A stretch of 11,170 nt of DNA, from NCBI GenBank assembly GCA_902784015.1, contig CACZTC010000066.1:1-11170 (forward strand), given 5' to 3'. A model generated the notes under the pieces. That model saw nothing but the letters and a program-made list of their open reading frames with translations. It was not told the origin of the DNA and ran no database searches. The position numbers were made by a program, and so were the translations under genes. Source of the stretch: an uncultured Erysipelotrichaceae bacterium (GTDB lineage Bacteria; Bacillota_I; Bacilli_A; Erysipelotrichales; Erysipelotrichaceae). Below, one piece after another: positions 6,095 through 11,170 of the stretch (position 1 is the stretch's first letter; the number at the start of each line of letters is the position of its first letter).

Positions 6095-6436
6095 ATGGAA
6101 AATAAAGAAAATAAAAAAGATAATCTTGAAAACCCAAATCCATATAGTGATGATGATATTAAAGAAATGTCATATTGGCAGTTATGGGGTCTAAGAAGAA
6201 AAGCAGGTATGTATTATTTTTTATTCTTAATATTTGTTTATTCTTTTATTACTTATTTATTCTTAAAAGTTATTTATATATTTGCATCAAAGAATTTCAC
6301 TTCTTTCTCAGTTGATTGGTGGGCTATTCTAATATGCGCCTTAATATCTATTAGTTATTGGCTAATACATGAGAAATATTATCATTTAGTTTATCTAAAA
6401 AAACATCCTGATAAAGCAATAAAGGAAGGCAAATAG
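6095..6436 (+). CDS. Small hypothetical membrane protein with two transmembrane helices
   Basis: The only convincing plus-strand gene. It encodes 113 residues of no family I recognise. A charged, Asn/Glu/Lys-rich N-terminus (about 1-22) is followed by MSYWQLWGLRRKAG, then one membrane helix at about 40-64 (YYFLFLIFVYSFITYLFLKV) and another at about 75-91 (WWAILICALISISYWLI). The tail is basic. The start is fixed from upstream because the preceding in-frame codon (6092-6094) is TAG. No proper ribosome site precedes it, which suits the leaderless promoter described at 6058-6087. It could form a small membrane complex with the divergently encoded two-helix protein; nothing in the sequence proves it. 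The stop codon lies in the loop of the terminator hairpin. Confidence 0.75.
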   Translation: MENKENKKDNLENPNPYSDDDIKEMSYWQLWGLRRKAGMYYFLFLIFVYSFITYLFLKVIYIFASKNFTSFSVDWWAILICALISISYWLIHEKYYHLVYLKKHPDKAIKEGK

Positions 6437-6443
6437 CCTTCCT
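6423..6443. terminator. Bidirectional terminator between converging genes
   Basis: AGGAAGGC (6423-6430), loop AAATA, GCCTTCCT (6436-6443): a perfect 8-bp GC-containing stem. It overlaps the last codons of the plus-strand gene, whose TAG spans the loop and stem, and lies six bases past the stop of the minus-strand lipoprotein gene. The T-tracts are only moderate on either side (TATTATATT on plus, TTATTG on minus). The convergent layout strongly suggests shared use. Confidence 0.7.
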
Positions 6444-6449
6444 ATTATA

Positions 6450-7373
6450 TTAATAATTTATATATGCTACAGTGCCATCTGAATAATGGACTTCATAATA
6501 ACCATGTCCATCTCCTGAACAATTAGGGAAATCTGTTCTATATAATTCATATACTGCAGGTTTTGTTCCAACATTTACTACCGCATTTACAGCTTGTACT
6601 GTAACTTCTTCACTAATGACTTCTTTTTCAACTTCTTCGCCATCAACTTTTTTGATTCTATAAGTTACTTTCTTTTCGCCATTTTTTCCTTGAACAACTA
6701 CTACTTCTTGGCCAGCTTGCATAGATGCATCATTTTGTTTAGCTATGCCATAAGGAATTACTTCTGTTTCACTAACCTCTTCATATGTTATTCTTTCTAT
6801 CACAATTTCAAGTCCTTCTTTTATTTCTGTATCAAGTGAAGGATTGATAGTATCATCTTCGCCTAATGTGATATTTACACTTTTCAAGAAGTCTTCTATA
6901 GTTCCTGGGCTAGCGCTTAATGTTTCTTCTTTACCATCATGCTTAATTTTTACTCCATATGCACTTTCAATGATTATTTCCATATTATCTTTCAAAGCAT
7001 CACTACCATTTACATTCATGGACATATTATCATTTAAGACAATACTTTCTTGTTTAAAAAGATCATCAACAGTGCCGCCTAACATTTTTGCGTTTTTCTC
7101 TTCGCCATCTACTACAATCTTGACATTATGCATTCTTTGAATGGTTATTTCTCCAGCATCTTCTAATTTCTCATCTAGTGCTGGACTTACAGCATCTTCT
7201 TCGCCGATTGTTATTTCTGCTTCATTCAGAATAGCTTCAACAGTATTAGGAACTTTAACTTCTATTGTGGTGGTGGCATTTTCATCTTTGATAGTAACTT
7301 CTACTTGTTTTGAACATGCGCTTAAAGATAATACAAGCGCTAATGATATTCCTAATAATATTTTCTTAATCAT
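6450..7373 (-). CDS. Lipoprotein with three DUF348 repeats and a G5 domain (YabE/Rpf-related)
   Basis: Secreted, lipid-anchored envelope protein of 307 residues. The signal peptide ends in a lipobox LSAC with acylated Cys20. Three DUF348-type repeats follow at about 24-80, 84-136 and 140-194, recognisable by the recurring pattern (T/G)TVxxxL...I.L...D.(I/V).P.L...(I/L).I.(I/R). A G5 domain spans about 196-270 (YEEVSETEVIPYGI to AVNVGTK). In YabE and related resuscitation-promoting-like proteins a 3D lytic domain follows. Here there is instead a short module of about 35 residues (NCSGDGHGYYEVHYSDGT) with one cysteine. DUF348/G5 modules bind cell-wall polymers, so wall attachment or remodelling is likely; a catalytic role is not evident. 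It is the last gene of the operon, with a 4-nt gap after the SGNH protein gene and a GGGGAG ribosome site. Confidence 0.88.
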   Translation of the reverse strand: MIKKILLGISLALVLSLSACSKQVEVTIKDENATTTIEVKVPNTVEAILNEAEITIGEEDAVSPALDEKLEDAGEITIQRMHNVKIVVDGEEKNAKMLGGTVDDLFKQESIVLNDNMSMNVNGSDALKDNMEIIIESAYGVKIKHDGKEETLSASPGTIEDFLKSVNITLGEDDTINPSLDTEIKEGLEIVIERITYEEVSETEVIPYGIAKQNDASMQAGQEVVVVQGKNGEKKVTYRIKKVDGEEVEKEVISEEVTVQAVNAVVNVGTKPAVYELYRTDFPNCSGDGHGYYEVHYSDGTVAYINY

Positions 7374-7377
7374 TTCT

Positions 7378-8766
7378 TTACTCCCCGCTTTCTATTACAC
7401 CTTTATAGATTCTTTTTGTTGTATCATTTTCTTTTAATAATACTTCTATTTCAAATATCTTATTTGGATATTCAATTTTCTTTAAATATACCAAGAATTC
7501 ATCTTCATAAATATCATAAGCATCTAAATATTTGCCATCAACATACACAATAATATCACTATCTTTACTTAATGATTCATTAATCTTCCCTTTTAACTCA
7601 TAAAAGCTAGGATCATATAAATTAGTAGTGATTTCTATCTCCATACCATCTATTAAAGCTTCTTCGCTAATAGATATATCTTTTATTTCTGGCATGGTGA
7701 TAATTGGTGGCTCTTTAATATAATCTCTAAGATTTCTTTCGACTTTTTCAAATATCACTATATCTGGGTTTTGTTCAGATACAATATTATCCAAGCGATA
7801 TGTTGATTCTTTTGTGAAATAAGCTTGTTCAAATTGATTCGCAATTAATGGTATTAAAGTATTCCCAAAAGAATCCCTGAACATCACTAATGCTTTTTCT
7901 TTTTCATTACACTTAGTTTCTATTAAGCCATCTTCCACGCTTTTAGTATCACTTATATATTCATAATTTTGAGGAATATCATAATGATAATTGACTTCTT
8001 TTTCTCCATAATATGAATAAAGCATCTTATTCAAGTCACCATTTTCATTTTTAGCTCTATTAGCTACTAGATCACTATAATCATCATGAGGATGCTTGAT
8101 TGTATTTAAGATTTCATTATAAGCAATCAAAGCCCCTTTATTATTCCAATGTGAATCTCTTTTTAGATATAATACTTCATTTTCATCTTTTAGAGTGCTA
8201 TATAAATCTGCATATAGAATATTCTCTTCTTCACAAAGTTCGTTTAGCTTAAATAATGTATGTTCATTACTAATAATTGTTGAAGAATAATATGGCATAT
8301 GCTCACCATATAAAGTATTTTTATTTGGTGGCACTGTTAGTAACATTGTTATACCTCTATCTTTTAGCCATTTATTCGCAATACTTATATTGCGCTTTAA
8401 ATTTTCTAATTCTCTTTCATTCATCACATTAGTTCCTGAATAATCTGGAATAGTAGAGGAATAATATAGCCAACCATCATTACCATAAATGACATTATTA
8501 TTTGCAGAAGTTTTAAAAATCTTACCTTGAATCTTTCCATCTGTTGCAACTAATTCATTTCTAAAAGCGAAATGTTCACTAAAATAAGTTTCAAAAGCTG
8601 AAAAGAAATTTAAATTGATTCCACCATTATCTTTTATTAAGCTAGGAAATGATGATAATATTCTATTTTCTGTTGTCTCTAAAGTAGGACGAAAAGTCAT
8701 TCCTAATAATGGAATAAATAATAGAAACATACAAATAGTAAGAAAGCCTATTTTAAACTTTTTCAT
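7378..8766 (-). CDS. AlgX/AlgJ-like SGNH acyltransferase (DHHW family), partner of MBOAT
   Basis: Membrane-anchored extracytoplasmic enzyme that in this family transfers acetyl groups, delivered through an MBOAT channel, onto a surface polysaccharide. About 462 residues: an N-terminal signal anchor (about 5-24), then an SGNH/AlgJ domain. Visible motifs: NDGWLYY, TVPPNK, the DSHWNNKG block with Asp204 and His206, and MFRDSFGN with nucleophile Ser299. The 93-residue His-to-Ser distance equals that of AlgX (His176, Ser269). The C-terminal 110 residues form a beta-rich domain that could bind the glycan. AGGAGG (8772-8777) is 2 nt from the ATG at 8769 but 5 nt from the one at 8766, so I prefer MKKFK as the start. 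It follows the MBOAT gene with a 10-14 nt gap. The polymer modified is unknown. Confidence 0.9.
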   Translation of the reverse strand: MKKFKIGFLTICMFLLFIPLLGMTFRPTLETTENRILSSFPSLIKDNGGINLNFFSAFETYFSEHFAFRNELVATDGKIQGKIFKTSANNNVIYGNDGWLYYSSTIPDYSGTNVMNERELENLKRNISIANKWLKDRGITMLLTVPPNKNTLYGEHMPYYSSTIISNEHTLFKLNELCEEENILYADLYSTLKDENEVLYLKRDSHWNNKGALIAYNEILNTIKHPHDDYSDLVANRAKNENGDLNKMLYSYYGEKEVNYHYDIPQNYEYISDTKSVEDGLIETKCNEKEKALVMFRDSFGNTLIPLIANQFEQAYFTKESTYRLDNIVSEQNPDIVIFEKVERNLRDYIKEPPIITMPEIKDISISEEALIDGMEIEITTNLYDPSFYELKGKINESLSKDSDIIVYVDGKYLDAYDIYEDEFLVYLKKIEYPNKIFEIEVLLKENDTTKRIYKGVIESGE

Positions 8767-8779
8767 CATCTCCTCCTTT

Positions 8780-10180
8780 CTAAAATCTAAAATATATAAA
8801 TGGATTATAAGATCCGCCTGATAAGCGCACTAAACACCATGCCAAAAGGATAAAAGCTATTATATATAAACTAATCTGAATGAGCTTATGTTCATCTTTT
8901 TCATCATTTCTTATTATCTTAACTAATTTCATAATTGGTGCACTCATTATTATTCCTATAACTAAGATAGTTATAAAGAATGGATTTAATTGCGACATAT
9001 AGACATTAGCATATGCTGGAGAAGTATTAAAATTCGTAAACATTGTTTTAATCATCCCAAAAGCTTCTGTGAATGTTTCTGCTCTAAATATCACAAAGCT
9101 AATAGTTACCACTAGCATCGTATAAATATGTCCTATAATTCTTGGCATCTTCTTTATTCCTGATACAAATTCTTCTAAGAAACTAAAGAAGCCATGGAAT
9201 AAACCCCACACCACAAATGTCCAACTAGCACCATGCCAAAGACCACAAAGAAAGAATACAATCAATTTATTTAAACCGGCTCTAAAAGCACCTTTTCTAT
9301 TACCACCTAAAGGAATATAAACATAATCTTTGAACCATGATGATAAGGAGATATGCCAACGTCTCCAGAATTCTTTTATTGTGGTAGAAACATATGGGAA
9401 ATCAAAGTTTTCTTTAAAATGAAAACCAAACATTCTACCCATACCTATCGCCATATCACTATAGCCACTGAAATCAAAATATATTTGTAGCGTATAAGCG
9501 ATAGCACCAAGCCAAGCCCCTATTGCATTTACATTTATATATCCACCATCAAAAATAGCATCAGCACATATTGCCATAGTATTAGCTATCAATACCTTCT
9601 TAGCCAAACCAAAAATAAAACGTCTTAAACCAAGTGCCATCTCATCTATATTTATATTTCTATCATTAATTTCTTTTTCAATATCTTTATATTTAACTAT
9701 TGGTCCTGCAATTAACTGTGGAAAGAAAGATATATATAGTAGTACTTTAAAGAAATCTTTTTGAACATTTGTCTCTTTTCTATATACATCAATCACATAA
9801 GACATCGCTTGGAAAGTAAAGAAAGATATACCAATTGGTAAAGCTATATGAGGAACTGGTATACCTAAATTGAATATATTATTAAAGCTTTGTACGAAAA
9901 ATCCTGTATATTTAAAAATAAATAGAATACCAATATTTAGAATTATAGCTAATACCAAAAATAACTTTGGTTTGGATTTATTAATCATCAGCGCAAATAG
10001 ATAATTCATAAATGCACTAAAGATCATCAATAAAACATATACAGGTTCACCAAAGGCATAGAATAATAAACTCGCTATAATTAGTAAAAAATTCTTTATC
10101 TTTAAAGATGGTATAAAAGTATGTAATAAAAAAACTATTGGTAGAAATATACAAATAAATACTAACGAACTAAATGTCAC
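8780..10180 (-). CDS. MBOAT family O-acyltransferase (AlgI/DltB/PatA-like)
   Basis: Polytopic membrane protein of 466 residues, typical for AlgI-type MBOATs. It moves acyl (usually acetyl) groups from a cytosolic donor across the membrane for polymer O-acylation. Clear family motifs: the N-terminal FSSLVFICIFLP, LPIGISFFTFQAMSYVIDVYR (115-134), FFPQLIAGPIVKY (152-164), YFDFSGYSDMAIGMGRMFGF (234-253), EFWRRWHISLSSWFKDYVYI (270-289), and the catalytic His316 in LCGLWHGASWTFVVWGLFHG (311-330). It starts with GTG at 10178-10180 behind an AGAGGA site; the N-terminus fits the family pattern there. It heads the operon with the SGNH and G5/DUF348 genes. AlgI/AlgX-like pairing with the next gene supports polysaccharide or wall-polymer acetylation rather than D-alanylation (no dlt genes nearby). 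Confidence 0.95.
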   Translation of the reverse strand: MTFSSLVFICIFLPIVFLLHTFIPSLKIKNFLLIIASLLFYAFGEPVYVLLMIFSAFMNYLFALMINKSKPKLFLVLAIILNIGILFIFKYTGFFVQSFNNIFNLGIPVPHIALPIGISFFTFQAMSYVIDVYRKETNVQKDFFKVLLYISFFPQLIAGPIVKYKDIEKEINDRNINIDEMALGLRRFIFGLAKKVLIANTMAICADAIFDGGYINVNAIGAWLGAIAYTLQIYFDFSGYSDMAIGMGRMFGFHFKENFDFPYVSTTIKEFWRRWHISLSSWFKDYVYIPLGGNRKGAFRAGLNKLIVFFLCGLWHGASWTFVVWGLFHGFFSFLEEFVSGIKKMPRIIGHIYTMLVVTISFVIFRAETFTEAFGMIKTMFTNFNTSPAYANVYMSQLNPFFITILVIGIIMSAPIMKLVKIIRNDEKDEHKLIQISLYIIAFILLAWCLVRLSGGSYNPFIYFRF

Positions 10181-10204
10181 CTTTTATCCTCTGTCCTTAC
10201 AAAT

Positions 10205-10233
10205 ATTATATTCACTAGTTATTTATTAGTCAT
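10205..10233 (-). promoter_or_regulatory. Promoter for the MBOAT-SGNH-lipoprotein operon
   Basis: On the minus strand ATGACT (10228-10233), 17 bases, then TATAAT (10205-10210). The -10 is perfect and the -35 keeps the TGAC core. Transcription would begin near 10198 and give a leader of about 18 nt that still includes the AGAGGA ribosome site. No terminator is visible in the 71-base gap after the upstream serine hydrolase gene, so readthrough may add to expression. Confidence 0.55.
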
Positions 10234-10251
10234 TCATAAATAAAGAAATAA

Positions 10252-11170
10252 TTAATAATCTATTTCACTATGTAATCTATCTATCGCTCTCATTAAACGA
10301 TGATATGCGCTAAAACTATCATAGCGACTACCAAGCACAACAAATATATATGGTCCATTATTTGCATATACAATTCCAGCATCATTTAACGCAATATCAT
10401 AAGGAGGTATATTTACCCATCCCGCTTTACTTCTAACCTTAACATTACCTAAAGCATCTCTCATCGCATTACCATTCACATCTTCTAGCCAGGATCCCAT
10501 TAATGGTCCATTAGGATTATTTTCAAAAAATTCATGCATACGATACCATATCTTTGCGTATTGCCTTGCTGTACCAGAAATAAATATATATTTTTCTGTT
10601 GGATCAAATACTTCTACGACATCCGCAAAATATTCTCTTGCGCATTTTTGCGAATATTTTCTACACAAATAATGATAATCACTATCCGTAGAATATTTAA
10701 ACATTCTCTTGATTGATTCTTGTTCAACTTTTAAAACTTGCGGATTACTATTAACAAGACTAATCGCATATGGAGCTTTAATTGTACTTGCGCCATATAG
10801 TCTCTTATCTGCATTATAGAAAAAACCTTTACCAGTATTAATATCAATCATCGCAATGCTTAAAGTAGATCCTTTTTTCTCTAATTCCCTTACTGCACTA
10901 ATAAATTCATTTTTAGCGCCAACAGATGGATTAAAAGAATTGATAGTAGTAAGCTCATTTGTTTTCGTAATAGCTTTGTTTAAAATACTAATGATATTTT
11001 GTTTTGCCAAGCTACCTTTAATAATGCCATATTCTTTACATAAATTAGAGAATTCTTTTGAATCTACAAAGCCCGATAATACCTCTCTTCTAGATTTACC
11101 TTTATTCAATTGGTCTACCCAACTATTAATACCACTCGTTTCTCCTTCTCTATCTAATATCACCCTATAG
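10252..11170 (-). CDS. DUF4214 domain plus serine beta-lactamase-like hydrolase (5' end outside window)
   Basis: Partial; the frame runs off the right edge (complete codons from 11169), so the N-terminus is missing and the GTG at 11161-11163 is an internal Val, not a start. The 305 visible residues hold two parts. Residues 1-48 (YRVILDREGETSGINSWVDQ, then a segment ending FVDSKEFSNLCKEYGI) form a DUF4214 module, usually found in secreted proteins. After a linker comes a beta-lactamase2/class A-like serine hydrolase: nucleophile Ser128 in the SxxK motif GASTIKAPYA, YSTDSDYHYL at the SDN position (Ser160 kept, Asn replaced), and SKAGW at the KTG position (Lys248-Ala-Gly), followed by NDAGIVYANNGPYIFVVLGS. 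I see no clear omega-loop glutamate, so antibiotic hydrolysis is unlikely; peptidoglycan or ester hydrolysis is a better guess. Two cysteines (169, 176) could form a disulfide. Confidence 0.88.
   Translation of the reverse strand, partial: YRVILDREGETSGINSWVDQLNKGKSRREVLSGFVDSKEFSNLCKEYGIIKGSLAKQNIISILNKAITKTNELTTINSFNPSVGAKNEFISAVRELEKKGSTLSIAMIDINTGKGFFYNADKRLYGASTIKAPYAISLVNSNPQVLKVEQESIKRMFKYSTDSDYHYLCRKYSQKCAREYFADVVEVFDPTEKYIFISGTARQYAKIWYRMHEFFENNPNGPLMGSWLEDVNGNAMRDALGNVKVRSKAGWVNIPPYDIALNDAGIVYANNGPYIFVVLGSRYDSFSAYHRLMRAIDRLHSEIDY

Noticed and set aside
6594..7437. Three plus-strand open frames opposite the G5/DUF348 lipoprotein gene
   Set aside because: They are Ser/Phe/Ile-rich mirror products of the lipoprotein's Glu/Lys/Val-rich coding strand, and the lipoprotein has clear domains, lipobox and ribosome site.
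11161..11163. GTG as the start of the DUF4214-serine hydrolase gene
   Set aside because: The frame stays open to the window edge, and the residues before it (Tyr-Arg) fit the DUF4214 consensus, so the codon is an internal Val.
10534..11170. Plus-strand open frames opposite the serine hydrolase gene
   Set aside because: Antisense to a gene with intact catalytic motifs; no independent coding evidence.

Overview
The window looks like a low-GC Firmicute (Bacillota). The DNA is AT-rich, codons strongly prefer A/T, Shine-Dalgarno sites are of the AGGAGG type, and there are several sigma-A-like promoters with TATAAT -10 boxes. The gene content (ascorbate phosphotransferase system, an MBOAT plus SGNH/DHHW acyltransferase pair, a G5/DUF348 lipoprotein, a DUF4214 serine hydrolase) would suit a gut Erysipelotrichia- or Clostridia-like anaerobe. 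That placement is an inference. Nearly everything lies on the minus strand.

Left part (1-4932, minus strand): an L-ascorbate uptake and breakdown locus in two transcription blocks. Block one is ulaA (IIC permease) then ulaB (IIB). Block two is ulaC (IIA), a 345-residue beta-propeller-like protein of unknown function, ulaF (L-ribulose-5-P 4-epimerase) and ulaE (L-ribulose-5-P 3-epimerase, cut by the window edge). UlaABC would import ascorbate as the 6-phosphate, and UlaE and UlaF would carry out the last two steps to D-xylulose 5-phosphate. The two middle enzymes, UlaG (lactonase) and UlaD (decarboxylase), are not in this window and may lie beyond position 1. The two blocks are separated by 345 bases holding a multi-branched structured element of about 160 nt, a 12-bp hairpin terminator, and a clear promoter for ulaC.

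Middle (4933-6443): a 306-base leader/intergenic region upstream of ulaA, then two small membrane-anchored proteins of unknown function transcribed divergently. Their predicted promoters overlap back to back in a 67-base gap, and both messages would have almost no leader. The right-hand gene ends in a hairpin that can terminate both converging transcripts.

Right part (6450-11170, minus strand): a cell-envelope cluster. A DUF4214/serine-hydrolase protein (5' end outside the window) is followed, after its own promoter, by a compact three-gene operon: MBOAT O-acyltransferase, AlgX/AlgJ-like SGNH (DHHW) protein, and a lipoprotein with three DUF348 repeats and a G5 domain. Together these suggest export-coupled O-acylation of a surface polymer plus wall remodelling.

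I see no tRNA, rRNA, CRISPR array, insertion sequence or phage gene. The observations most worth following are the structured element between ulaB and ulaC, the propeller protein inside the ascorbate operon, and the acyltransferase operon that ends in an Rpf-like lipoprotein.
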